In this document: positions 1-11,805 of the stretch, piece after piece
How positions within the stretch are numbered: position 1 is the stretch's first letter
Layout: each line of letters begins with the position of its first letter
From: Cryptomeria japonica
Taxonomy: Eukaryota; Streptophyta; Pinopsida; Cupressales; Cupressaceae
Reading direction: 5' to 3'
Assembly (NCBI RefSeq): GCF_030272615.1
Contig: NC_081405.1
Span: 568,913,095 to 568,977,094 of the forward strand
DNA: 64,000 nt
The notes under the pieces: model-generated
What the model was told of the DNA's origin: nothing
What the model saw: only the letters and a program-made list of their open reading frames with translations
Database searches by the model: none
Made by a program: the position numbers and the translations under genes

Positions 1-1038
1 CAATCAGGTTCTGGATCCAAACCGACAGTAAAGGAAAGTCTACAATCTGTACTGGCACAAACCATTTTTGAGGATGGAAATGTACAGGATACTGTAAATA
101 TTATGGACAATACTCCACCAATAGTAATTGACATAGCACTAAGTGGCAAAGCCACTGGTGCAAAAGAGGTTGTAAAGGATAAGGTAAAGGAAACTGAATC
201 TATATCGGTAGAGGTTTTGGCAATTGACACTTCTCAGGTTGAGAAGAAATTTGTCTCTGAATTGAGTCCAACTGAATTGATGATGATGGCCACTCAGAAA
301 TTATTGAAGGATGGTACTGCAGATAAGGGAATAATAGATCAATTAGTTACAGTATTGCATTATTTAATCCCTAATTGCTAGATTGAGAGTGAAGCAAGCC
401 CTTCCGACAAGCTCAAAACTCTAACAAAGCATATTTCTAACAACTTTCAATCTCTGAGGCAGATTGAAGACCGATAGGGTTTAGAAAGATTTACTATGGC
501 TAAGAAAGCCGCCTTTGACTAGATCATAGAAATAGAGAAAATTAAAATTGAAGCTAAACTCATTCTTATTGATAATTGTTTGAAACAAGGTATAAATATC
601 TATAGGGTTTGTTGCAACATAGGAATTCTTATAGTAAATGTAGATAGCAGTTTAAATAAGTTACATGATAAGATAGCTAACATTGCTATTTATTTTGATT
701 GATTAACTGCACTAACCACATCTGTTGATGGACAAATTTTGTCCTTGGAGAACTAATTTTTTTCTTTTGAGAAGGAGAGAGATAAAGTCATTTAGAGAGA
801 AAGAAGTCTTAGAGGACTAATGAGTCCTAGATTGGATTCATTGAATGCACATAAAAGAGAATGCATGGACATGATTGATAAACTCACACCGACATAAGTC
901 AAAGAGAAGGAAACACTTGCCCACTTACTAAGTGGACTTGGATCCATATCTGACACCTTCAAAACCAGATGGGATAGATATCTTCCGTTGTTGGATAAGA
1001 CTTACCCCAAAATTTTTAAGTTGGTCAAGTTCCAGTGA
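1..1038 (+). pseudogene. Decayed extra ORF 3' of pol in Copia element W
   Basis: One reading frame runs from the window edge to 1038, interrupted by in-frame stops at 379, 475, 520, 700, 754, 793 and 895 before the terminal stop at 1036. Most fit single C-to-T changes from Gln, Arg or Trp codons. The 5' part is acidic and Ser/Thr/Lys-rich. The rest is rich in Lys, Glu, Leu and Ile and looks able to form coiled coils. It has no reverse transcriptase, RNase H or integrase motif and lies just upstream of the 3' LTR of W, where some plant Copia elements (Sireviruses) carry an extra, env-like ORF. I do not recognise the protein; the env-like label would be positional inference only. The start lies outside the window. 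Confidence 0.5.
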
Positions 1039-1283
1039 AATTAACAGTATTCATTTATTCTTTTGTTATGAATTCTTTCAATTCTTTCACTAGTCTTTGG
1101 AATTGATGCCAAAGGGGGAGTATGTATATATGTGAAAAATATCAAAAAAATTAGACAAGATTAGATGGGAAGGATATCAGGATATCTGAAGGAGTGTATT
1201 GCTTAGGGGGAGCATATTTTAGTTAAACTAGTAGGGAATCCATTTTTCACATGAGTATTACCATTAATGCCAAAGGGGGAGAT
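1039..1283 (+). other. 3' untranslated region of W with three purine tracts
   Basis: This noncoding stretch holds three tracts of the AAAGGGGGAG type at 1109-1120, 1204-1212 and 1269-1282. The last directly abuts the LTR and is the expected polypurine tract that primes plus-strand synthesis. The first and third share the preceding words ATTGATGCC and ATTAATGCC, so they look like duplicates. Confidence 0.7.
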
Positions 1284-2195
1284 TGTTGGCAATTGACACT
1301 CAATGGATTCATTTTGTTGTCATTGATGGCAACAAGATTAGATGGAAGTCATATACTGACACTAGGAGGCATATACCAGCAACACAAGCATTGGAGTATC
1401 CAGGATTACCCTAGCACTGACACCGACATCAGTACTTGAAGGAAGCCGACATTAAGAAGGACTTATTTAGTAAATCATTTTGTAATTATTGTCAAGGTCA
1501 ACATTGAATAAATTTTGTAATACATTTTAAGACGACATAAGGCATATTTTTTGTAATGGGTATATAGGTTAGTCTGCTAGGTCATTTTGAATATGAAATA
1601 GGATGCAACATAAGTAAGATAGAATATAGCAGAACTGAATAATGCGGAGTATATTTATGTAAATCATTTTTATGCAAATGTCATATCATGCAATGATCTA
1701 TAGATAGTTTGGGAAGCATTCTTGGAGGAGAAAAGATACTAGTAGTAGTGTTCTGGGTTTATGAACTAGTACAGAACAGAGCTATAATTAGAACTCTATT
1801 TGGCATAGCAAATGCATTTTGTGAGTTCATTTTCATTGTTTTACTTCAGAAAAAGCTTGTAGTCATTGAGAATCTTTAGTGATGAGCAGTGTGCTCTAGG
1901 CAGTGCGCCGTCCTACAAGTGCAGGCCCCCATTATATGTTATATCCTTTCATATGGCCAGTGAATTGATATTGTGGGTCACAAATCCCATCGTGGTTTTT
2001 CCTCTTTGAGGTTTTCCACGTATAAATTCTCTGTGTTATGGTGTTAATTAATGTGGATGGTTTATTTGCTTCAAGTTATATGTTTATTTGTTTGCCGGTT
2101 TATATGTGTTTGGTATAAAGGCATAAAATCTTATTTTACTGGCAGAACACTGATTCACCCCCCCCCCCCCCTCTTAGTGTTCTTGGATCCCAACA
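1284..2195 (+). repeat. 3' LTR of Copia element W
   Basis: The 912-bp LTR starts TGTTGG right after the polypurine tract and ends CCCAACA. No primer-binding site follows, so it is the 3' LTR of an element whose 5' part is outside the window. Near the end are a hairpin with stems CGTGG/CCACG and CCTC/GAGG (1991-2020) and a second hairpin (2144-2183, 10-bp stem) whose loop holds a run of 14 C. The sequence on its right is Gypsy integrase, so W was inserted into element B. Its left target duplication cannot be seen. Confidence 0.85.
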
Positions 2196-3338
2196 CACAC
2201 TTCCCTCTAACCAATCAAACAACCAACAAAAAACCTTTATCTGCCAAACCACTAGATACACCATCATTGTTGAAACCCTATATAGATGAAGTCTTGATGG
2301 TACTCTCCTTCGATGTTTGGAACAAGATGAGATAACAAATTCCTTGGAAGAGGTACATGAAGGAATTTGTAGGGCTCACTCAAGTGGTCCTTCACTAGCA
2401 AAGAGAATCATGCGAGCAGGATACTATTGGCCCTTCATGGAGAAGGACTCCTACTACTTTGTTAGAAAGTGAAAGAAGTGCCAAGTTCACGAAGATCTGA
2501 TACATGCCCCAACATAGGAATTACAACCTATCACAACACCATGACCATGGAGTACTTCAAAAAGTGGATCAAAGTCGTTCCACTCACCCAAGTCACCGAC
2601 AAGTACATCGCTTCATTCATCCTCAATTACATCATCTGTCGGTATGGTGTACCCATTCCCATCATCACAGATAATGGACTTTCGTTCAAAAATCAAGATG
2701 TCTGTGAACTCTGTGAGAAGTTTCATATCAAACACCATTTTTCCACCCCATATTACCCATAAGGCAATGGCTAGGTAGAAGCATCCAACAAGAATATATT
2801 GAGGATCCTTAAAAAGATAGTCAATGATGCTGGCCGTGATTGGGACATTTGTTTGAATCCAATGCTGTGGGCATATCAAACTAGCATTCAAACCCCTATA
2901 GGTGCAACCCCCTAATCACTAGTTTATTGAGCAGAAGCCATCTTGCCTATTGAGGTTGAATTACCATCTGTATGGGTCTCCTTGCAAAATCTAATAAATG
3001 ATGAAGAATACCGAGTCTCACATCTTCAGGACTTGGAACTGCTTGATGAAAGGTGATGAGCTGCGTACAACCACCTAAAATCCTATCAACTATGCATGAG
3101 AAGAAGCTACAATCATCAGGTCAAACCTCACACATTTGAAGTAGGAGATATTATTCTCATGGAGAATCCTTGCAATCAACCAAACAGGGAACACTGGGGA
3201 AAATTTGAATCCAATTGGTTGGGTCCATATGTCATCACTGCCATCTTCGGGTCTAGGGCATATCAGTTAGCAACTTCAGAAGGAGAACCACTAGCAAATC
3301 TGACCAACAACATGCATCTCAAAAGGTTTCATAAATAA
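2196..3338 (+). pseudogene. Gypsy element B: H2C2 zinc-binding and integrase region, degraded
   Basis: This is the end of a Ty3/Gypsy pol gene. First comes the zinc-binding region (GYYWP-type motif near 2420, CQVH near 2480), then the integrase core around 2560-2760 with a TDNG motif followed by the STPYYP motif, then the C-terminal domain at 3096-3338 (HTFEVGDIILMENP and LGPYVITAI). Stops and frameshifts break it, for example the stop after STPYYP at 2761. The order H2C2-integrase with the long C-terminal domain matches elements A and D, which are Tat-type. Element W interrupts it at 2195/2196, so the upstream RNase H and reverse transcriptase are outside the window. Confidence 0.85.
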
Positions 3339-3571
3339 GTTATGCAGAGCATCATGCTCATCCAGTATCAGGAAATACCAAAAACATTCAGAAAAAGTCC
3401 TGAACAAAATACAAAAATACAAAAAATAAAGAAACTAGTAAAAAAAAATCATTCATCCAAATGGTGAAAACCACTTCAATGTTGCCTTGGGTAAGTATGG
3501 TGGTGAAAACCTAGTAAACATACACCACTCATAAAGGCTATGGTTCCATTGTCTTTCAGACTTATTGTGAT
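3339..3571 (+). other. 3' untranslated region of B (first part)
   Basis: Directly after the integrase stop comes an A-rich stretch and then a GGTGAAAACC block at 3502. The same block follows the integrase end in A, C and D. Element A interrupts the region at 3571/3572; the rest continues at 16042. Confidence 0.6.
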
Positions 3572-6200
3572 TGTATACAATTAAAAAATGGTCTGAAGAT
3601 AATTAATTAAATAAGAAATTATTTAATTAATCTCCCTCCCCAATTTAATTGAATTCATCAACAATTTGATTAAATCCCCCTTTCATCTACTTATTAATAA
3701 ATCTAAGGATTTATTTAATAGGTTCATTTCATGATCCCCTTTAATTAATTAATTTAAATTAATTAATTCCCCCCATCAAATGTTGGCATATGTGTAGAGT
3801 TTGATGACATGATGATATTGTATATTGTCATTGATGTCAATATGCTGAAGTATGAACCGACATATTAAAGTAAGAAAACTGGCAAGAGAACTAATATGAT
3901 GGTATGAAGTGAACTAGTATGATAATGTGGACCAGTATATGCGAAAAGGTGAACCGGTATTTTGGAATGTGAACTGGTATATGCAAAGTTTGTAGTGGGG
4001 TTTCATTTGATATGACTACCGGTTGGTAGTCTCAGCTTTGGGGTTTCTGGTTGATGCATTCCAAGTCTGTGTGATTCAATCGATGACATCCTATGATGAG
4101 TAAGCATTAGAATGAAGATTAGATCATCTTGCCACATCAGCCTTGTGCGCATGAAGAATCTCCTTGAGGATCTTGCATGAAGAAGATTGATTCTATCTAC
4201 CTCGGGAATGTGCAAAATCTTAATAAACGATGGAGAGCGTGTGATGGGTTATCAGCTTCCAGAAGAGGCAAAGAATGAATGATGTAGAATGTCTTGAGAT
4301 TTGTTCAAGATTGTTTTACCCTATGTAATGTGTTTAAATGGTTGGGATTGGACCGATTGTATTGTTAACCTAGATGCTTAGCATTTTAGGTTTTTGCCAC
4401 CGACCTAATTGTTGTCTATAAGGTTGATGATGATTCTCACTTGAAGTTGTTGGAAAATGTATGTGTGTGAAGTGATTCTTGCTAGACCGGTGCAGTGAGT
4501 AGAGATCTACAGAGTGTGATTGCAGATGTAAAGGAACTGAAGTTGATCTGCCCTGCCATTGAGTGTTGTTATCAGATCAGTGTATTACCTGTTGACTTCT
4601 AACCATTTCAGCAGTTGGAAAATCCCTTTACCGAGTAGCTTTAATGGGATTTTTGTAAATCTTTTAACAGGGTGACTCAAAATCATTGAGTTCTTTAAAT
4701 CCTCTGACAAGGTAACCTTTAATGGGGTTTTAACTTCTAACCAGGTATTTAGCCATCCCTTAACCGGGTGATCCCTAGCAGGATCGGTTCCTAGAAGAAC
4801 CTGTTGTAAAGTCTTTAACCAGACTAGGCTCCTAGCAGAGCAGACTTTATAAGAGTTCATGAACAACTTGTGGGTATTCATCCCCACCGTGGTTTTTCCC
4901 AGTTCAGTTTCCACATGAAAAATCAGTGTGTTATGTGTGATGCTTTTTCATGTGATGTCTTAGTGTTTTCTGTTAAGCGGTAAAGCATGTTGATCCAGTG
5001 GTCATTATATTTCTGATGTATTACTTGTTTAAGCATATGGGTGAAGTGGAAATGAGATATTAGGTTTTGTGAAGATCTAAGTGTTATCGGTTTATGTCTT
5101 CCACAGTCTTACTATGTTTTACCGGTAGTGCCCTGATTTAGATCGGTGATGCTCTTTACCAGCTAGTGCAGTCTTTGCAGTTTAAGTTGTTAGCAAAGTT
5201 TTTATCTATACTGATTCACCCCCCCTCTTAGTATCTATTGAGTATTTACTGTTCATCATTATTCATCATCAAATTCATTTCTTCTAAATCCCTTAATTAA
5301 TTAAAACAAATCAATTATGAGTTGTTGAGATTAATTATCCTTTTCCTATTATTTGAATTTTTAAATTCAAATTCTCCTAACTTCTAACCACCTAACCTAA
5401 TCCCTTATAGACCTAACTCATTCCATCTAACCTTGGGTTTAACTAACTCCATCCTAGCTTGCACATCCTAACCACCATGTCCCCTTTCCTTGAACACTTT
5501 TCTCTCTCATGAGAAAAGCTTTGTGACACTTGTCACTAAGTGTTCCCTTTCATCTAACCTCTTCTAGAAGCCTCTTGAAACTTGTCACTAAGTGTTCCCT
5601 TTCATCCAAACTCTTCTAGAAGCCTCTTGACACTTGCTACCATAGAGATGACAAATTTTCCCTTTAATCCAACCCCTTTTTCTACCAACCTCCAATTTAA
5701 CCATTGATATCTTCAGACTTAATCTTGATCATTGATTCCTTCCACCTCACCCCTGGCCTTGGAAAACCTATAAATAGACCCCATTTTGGATCAATAATCA
5801 TCCCATCTCATTTGCATTCAAGCATTGTTACTATAGGCATATAGTTGTTAGCAAATCATTCTTAGCATTGTTATCATGTTCAATTTCAACTTAATTGCAT
5901 TTTCATTCTAGCTTATTTTCTTGAATAATCATGAAATCATGTAGCTTAATCATGCTATCATTGATAGCTTATGCATCTTCATCATTTAAATCCTCCGTTT
6001 AAGTGTAGTCAAGTCACTTGAATTTGCATAACCAGATCTGAGAGCAAAATTCATACTTGCATTTACTAGGAAGCAATAGATTGATTAGCTATGGTTTTAT
6101 CTTTCGTTGATTAATTTTATAACCATTGCTTGTAATGATTTATTGAGTGTTTTGTGTTGTAACTACAAGTATAATAGGTACACACTTCACAGGCATGACA
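3572..6200 (+). repeat. 5' LTR of Gypsy element A, interrupted by a solo LTR
   Basis: The LTR starts TGTATACAAT and ends ATGACA two bases before the primer-binding site. Without the nested solo LTR and one copy of its target duplication it is about 1136 bp, against 1126 bp for the 3' LTR, and the two align throughout. A TATA box (TATAAATA) is at 5769-5776. A roughly 60-bp unit with CTTGTCACTAAGTGTTCCC is repeated at 5520-5640. GTGAT before the LTR and ATGAT after the 3' LTR are probably a target duplication with one mutation. Confidence 0.9.
3781..5268 (+). mobile_element. Solo Copia LTR nested in the A 5' LTR
   Basis: The 1488-bp sequence starts TGTTGGCATA and ends TTCATCA, flanked by TCAAA at 3776-3780 and 5269-5273. 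The A 3' LTR shows the uninterrupted site near 15120. No coding region is present, so this is a solo LTR left by LTR-LTR recombination. It contains an array of short CC(C/T)TTAAC-GGG units (4597-4830), a CGTGG/CCACA hairpin block (4888-4915) and the C-loop hairpin (5208-5234), all shared with other Copia LTRs in the window. Confidence 0.88.
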
Positions 6201-6202
6201 TT

Positions 6203-6220
6203 TTGGCGCCCACCGTGGGG
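6203..6220 (+). other. Primer-binding site of element A
   Basis: TGGCGCCCACCGTGGGG follows two bases after the 5' LTR. The same motif (one base different) abuts the D 5' LTR. It has the TGG start expected of a sequence complementary to a tRNA 3' CCA end. I do not assign the tRNA. Confidence 0.85.
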
Positions 6221-8442
6221 CTGGAATCATCTTTTTTGGCCTCTCAAGCTTCAACAAAATGTCATCTCTGTCGGATCTGATTCAAAGTGTCCTACGAGTT
6301 CATTCTCTGACTCGTACAAACTTCCTTTTAAGCCAGGATGATACCTCATCCTGACTCGTATTAGGTAAATTTTGTTTCGTACGATATCATTTAGCTTGTC
6401 ATGGTTGGTCCGAAGATGTGTCGTACGAGTCTCTATCTGGAACCATTCTTGCTCATATTAGCTCAATCCTATGTCATACGAGCCTATTTTGGTGTGTGTC
6501 TGAAATCTAAAGTTTTGTCATTTGATCTATTAAATCATATCATATGAGTTTCTGCCTGTGTTTTTAAAATAAACTGCATTTTTAGGGTTTTATGTTTTTG
6601 ATCCAAGATTTACTAATGCTAACCCTGACTTGTTTGTGATATTTTTGGGCAGCCTAACTCTTTTCTGCAGAATGATTGTCAATGATACGCTTGTCAAAGA
6701 CTAAATTAAAAAAAAAAAAAAAACCAATCAATGACCACTAACAAATTTATTTTGTAGGTTGGCTATGAATTCGACTAAACTTTGTGTATTCATTAGAGTT
6801 TTCTAGGCACACTTGTTTTTTTGGCTAAAAATGAACAATCATGTATTTTGTGTCTTTGATGATAGGCGAGTATACTCTCACCTTTCTTAGGTGATCAGAA
6901 AGCTAGACTCATCTTTTTATTTCATTAGTGTGTATCTTTAGTAGGTTTGCCCTCTCGAGGAGATAATAACTCTTAAAGCCATTATGACCGTTGTGAGGGG
7001 AACGACCTAAGTGGTAATAGCTAATGCCAAGTAATCCAACCCACTATAAAATAAATGCGATTTGATGAAAATCAAGTCAACGGTAGTGCTCAGGAATAGC
7101 TCTCCTCCATACCTTCGAGTATATCAAACTTTGGTTTTCAAGGCTGGGAGACCTCTTAATTGAGTATTATACCCCGACGCACCGAATGGATCCCTTACCA
7201 TTTCGGGTTAAATTAGAAGCTACCTAATTCACCTCTAAAAGGGTGATAATATTTGTGCAAGAGAGATAGTAACTCTCCCAAGACACTTTCCATATTGTGC
7301 TCCCATTAGAATTTGGAGTCAGATAATACAACGTTGAGAATCCATTGCATGAGACTCAGCAGCCATATTCTGATTAGCTATTGGGTGTGTACCTAAGTTT
7401 GCAAGCAAAGGTTTTCTCTCCTTAGCCAATTTCCTTAAGGTTTAGCATGCTTGGAGTCACTTATCACATCACGTGTTTGTTGTGTATTCATCCCTAAAGT
7501 GAAAAATCTGACATCTAAAACTAGAAAACATAAGCAAAACATCAAAATTCACTAATCCATATTTGGCAAAACAAACACTTTTTATCTTTGCTCTGTTGTC
7601 TGTCGTACGATCTGGAGTTATCTATCGTACTAGATAATCTTTTGTCATATGAGATTCATCATTTGTCATATGGCTTGGTATGTTTTGTCATACAAGTCTC
7701 TTCTTTTTACATGAAATTTCTGATTTGTCATTTGGTCTTGTATCTCTTGCCATTTGGGGCTATAATCTATCATACGAGTCTCTGTTTTTATCAATCCAGA
7801 GCTGTCACTTTGCATGAATTTTTCAGGTCTATCATTTTCCTTGATCAATTTGTAGTAATCATAAACACTCAGTTATCTATCACTTTGTGCTTGGATTGTC
7901 TCCTTGGTTTGCTTGGTCAAGTTATCAGCTATCAAAATAAGAATTTAAAACATAAACACCTTAATATTTTCAAGTAGTCACCCTCAAAAAGTTCAAGATC
8001 TAAACATCTCAAAGTGCATTATCACCCTTTTTGGTAAACTGATCACTCGAACATAGTTTGTCATCAGGATCTATCATCCTTTATCACAAAACTAAAATGT
8101 TTTGTCAGGATAATCTTGTCCCACATCGTAGGATATATTCTTCCTACTGGACTTGGTTTTTATCAAATCATCATCATTGCACTCCTAAACCGAAGATCAA
8201 AAAACTTGCAAACTTTTAAACACTTGAATTTTCTTTTCATGTCCTATCACTCTAGCATATATACCTTGACATTTGATCACTTATCATAACAACTTTTGGA
8301 CAATCGAACCCTTGAAATGGAAACAAAAACATTTGAAATATCTGAAACTCATATCATGACATACCAAAGAAAAACACAAGAAAAAGACATAACAAGCCAA
8401 CATATCAGAGCAATCAAACAAGTTTAAAATCAAAATCCAACT
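6221..8442 (+). other. Long 5' leader of element A with TCGTACGA motif arrays
   Basis: This 2.2-kb stretch lies between the primer-binding site and the first recognisable protein segment. I see no convincing gene; open frames such as that near 7588-7977 have no recognisable domain. Two clusters (6288-6552 and 7601-7783) contain repeated variants of TGTC(G/A)TACGAGTCTC with irregular spacing, a few on the other strand. The middle part (about 6840-7480) is not repetitive. A homopolymer A run lies at 6708-6722. Confidence 0.65.
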
Positions 8443-10530
8443 ATGTTAAAACCTCACAAGAATTCAAATACATCTCAAAAGAAAGGTGGCTCTTTTATGC
8501 ACCTCTTAAAGAGATCCCTAAAGGATTTGGCTAAAGAAGATCACAATCATGCACCTATGTCTAGCAATGGCTCATCCCCTATAAGAAAATTGACTCTCCA
8601 AAGGAATCTATTCCTACACCTCTTGAAAGCTTGCAACAATCTTCCATAGAATCATCACCAAAGAATACATCCAAAGATGAATTTCCCCAAGGGATATCCA
8701 TAATTTCCATCAAACCTATTTCAGAGGATCATATACAAAGCCCATCTCCTTCATATCCAAGCATTGATTCCTTGCAACATCCCCATAATGCTCTCTTGCA
8801 AATTGAAGTCCTCATTCATAGAATTCTTGTTAAATGTATCCTAACAGATGGGGGAGCTAGCTTGAACATTTTCTCTTTGAGTCTTGTTGATGCTCTAGGT
8901 TATTCAGAAGATGCAGTTGATCCCTAGAAAAAGATCACCATCAAAGCACATAATGAAGAAGAGAATTCCTCTAAAGGAATTGTGGTATTACCCCTCAGAG
9001 TGGGACCTTTGCAAAAAGAAATAGCATGCCAAGTTCTAGACTTGGACCTACCATATAACATACTCTTGGGAAGACAATGGATACAATACATACAAGCTAT
9101 TACATCAACATATCATTAGTGCTTAAAGTTTCCCTACAATGGGCAAGAAATCACAATATCAATAGACTCAAATCCATTGCAGTGTTGTAGTAATCTTAAA
9201 TCAACTCAAGAGGTCATTGTTCCACATAACAAAGAGGTAATAGCTTCAAGCATACAATCCAAGGAATAATCATTTGCATCAATTTTGTCAAACATAGAAA
9301 AACAAATGCAGCTAAGAGATCAAGGGATCGGAGAATATTTACTATCATGGAAAAACAAACAAGAGCAACTTGAAATTGAAATGGAAGAAGAAGATGTAGA
9401 AGTCGATGTAGTTCACACGTATGCAGGACAAACATTAGGTACTAGCCCGCTTGAATCAGAACCACATTCAGCTGACATGGACTTAACCAGGGACGATCAG
9501 GAGTTTCTTGCACAAGGTCATTCTGACGAGATTATTGTTCTAGACATGAAAATACATATTGAAAGATCTGATATCTCTATCATGACTCATAAAATCTTTG
9601 AAACTATTCAGCCTGAAGATCCTTTATCCTTAAGCTATCCCAAACCTATGGACTGGGAAAATGAAGAATATACTACCATTGATACCTTATCGAAGGACCA
9701 AGCCATATCCTTATATCTTAATAAAATCAAACCCACAACAACTTTCACCAGGGATTCCTCTAACGTATCTTCATGTCAAGTGGGTGTTAAATCTCCTACT
9801 CATAAAAGTGAAAATAAAGAGAACAATATCAAGTCTAATGTTGAAAACCATTTCTTGGCAACATTAGATCGAGAAAAAGTAAAAACAAAGGACACATCTA
9901 ATGGTGAAAAACTCCTTGAGGCACTGGAAGATGGGAGATTTGACACTTTACTTGAGCACTATCAAGAAAGGTCATCCATTTTGATCAAACCAACAGAGGC
10001 AGTTATCATTGGCACAATTGATCTACATCCAGCAATCTCTCTATCAAAACTAAGGAACAAATATTTGGAACCCTTCAAAAGATGGCAAATCAACTTTACA
10101 TGTTCATATGTAGACATTCCAGGGTTTGATCCATATCTTACAATACATCACCTAAATATCAGTCCAGGAGCAAGCATCAATAATGAAATACAAAATGGAT
10201 TAGGAGCAGGTATTCTATTCATTACACCACAAGGTCATACAATCCCAAAAGCATACAAATTAAGCTTTCCATGCACCAACAATACAACAAAATATGAAGC
10301 TTTGGTTACAGGTATCAAAATAGCTATAGAATGGAACATTACACAACTTCAAGTCTTTGGAGACTCTTAGCTCGTCATCAATCAAATTAATGATTATTAT
10401 AAAAAAAAAGACAAAAAATTGATGCCTTACAAAAAGATGGTGGATGATATCAAGTACTTTGTAGAAATAACTTTTCAAAAGATTTCAAGGAATGACAACA
10501 AAGTAGCAAATGCCATGGCTACACTTGCTT
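8443..10530 (+). pseudogene. Element A pol, first part: protease, spacer, RT start fused to second RNase H
   Basis: A single frame holds an aspartic protease segment (ILTDGGASLNI near residue 70 of the frame starting at 8631, then LDLDLPYNILLGRQW), stops at 8925, 9117 and 9268, and an open stretch 9285-10370 of 361 codons. That stretch has an acidic spacer, then the start of a reverse transcriptase (PGFDPYLTIHHLNISPG), which passes directly into an archaeal-type RNase H (GAGILFITPQGHTIP, FPCTNNTTKYEA) near 10200. The reverse transcriptase palm with its YVDD motif and the first RNase H, both present in D, are missing. No gag is visible upstream. A is therefore a deletion derivative that would need proteins from elsewhere. 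The archaeal-type RNase H points to the Tat lineage. Confidence 0.8.
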
Positions 10531-10533
10531 CTT

Positions 10534-11805
10534 GTAATACCCTAAAAATGGTCATCTAAACTGGGGCCCCTAATCTTGACAACATCACCAAGGTCCTAAC
10601 CAAAGGAAATCAAATCAATCTTGAGCACACAATTAATTTCTTAAATCATCAAATGCCATGTCACATCGATTCAGATTGTGGGTGCCAAAGATGTGTGTGT
10701 GTGAAAAGTGGACTTGTATCTGCAATACACAACACTTCAATTAAGTCATTATATGTATGGTTAGTCAGATATAAGCATGAATATGAAAACCATAACAAAT
10801 TGACCCATTGCCTTCTAAAATATGCGAGTATAAGATTTCTCTTAGATTTGTATAAGCAATCTAGTGACTAGACTACACCAAGACAAAGGATTTTTAATCT
10901 ATATGAGCATGGATTTAAGCTAGATGAATGCAAGATTAATCTAACAAGATTTAAGCAATAAATGAGATAAACGAGATAAATGATCTAAATATGTATGCAA
11001 TAACTAATATGTGAATATCTAAATGCACGAATATTATTGAACCTAGAGAAAAAACAACATGATAACAATATATTCTCCAACATCCTAAATGAGAGATGAG
11101 AGCTTGAATTTATAGAAAATTTAGAAAGAAACCAATGGCTGAGATCAAATGATGATGAGCAGTCAAGATTTTCCAAGAGGAAGCACAATCTAGGTGAATT
11201 GATGTGATTGGATGCTTTTTTTCAGTTTTAAAGGAAATTGAACTAAAATTAAGATAAAATTAGGAAAAAACTGATTTATTCTCTATTTCATTCAATTTTA
11301 ATATTTAATTATTTTAATTGCTTTCTTTGAGATTATTTATCAATTTTTAATTTCTTTTTCAAGATTATCTCCAATTGATTTCTTTTCTCAAATTTTAATT
11401 CATTTTTTATCAATTAATTCCTTTTTTGAAGATTTGTGCTCATAATTTCCAATTCCTCTTTCTTGATTTGTTTCCTTTTTTGAAGATTTATGACAATTTT
11501 TATTTATTTTTTAAATTAATTCTTCTTTTTGATGATTTAATGGCAAATTGATTTATTTAATTAAATATGTTAGGATATTTAATTAAAATAAATAAGATAA
11601 TTATTTAAAATGATTTACTTGGAATGATTTAATTAATTAAATAAATATTTAATTAATATTGAGTGATTAATTTTGCCATGTGACATTGATGATTTATGAA
11701 ATAAATCATGTGCTCAAGATTGATTTAATTGCCTTTGGTTAGGACCTTGGTGACATTGTCGAGATTAGGAGCCCATGGTTTAGATGACCATTTTTAGGGT
11801 ATTAC
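10534..11805. mobile_element. 1.27-kb non-autonomous element with long terminal inverted repeats
   Basis: The ends are inverted copies starting GTAATACCCTAAAAATGG. They stay similar for about 100 bp, through blocks such as CACCAAGGTCCTAACCAAAGG and AATCTTGAGCACA. The element interrupts the A RNase H-H2C2 reading frame: MATLAS is on the left, and the matching Leu-Gln-rich continuation is on the right. The interior has no recognisable protein and is AT-rich, with an imperfect 60-bp repeat at about 11380-11560. Long inverted ends starting with G suggest a Mutator-like or similar DNA transposon. I cannot see a clean target duplication, so the superfamily is uncertain. Confidence 0.75.

Noticed and set aside
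4585-4914. 109-codon minus-strand frame
   Set aside because: It lies wholly inside a solo LTR and reads through the CC-TTAAC-GGG array, so it is not a gene.
7588-7977. 129-codon frame in the A leader
   Set aside because: It consists of hydrophobic low-information sequence over the TCGTACGA motif cluster, with no recognisable domain or homologue in the other leaders.
10653-10871. 72-codon frame inside the inverted-repeat element
   Set aside because: It is short, has no transposase motif and is not supported by its surroundings; the element is taken as noncoding.
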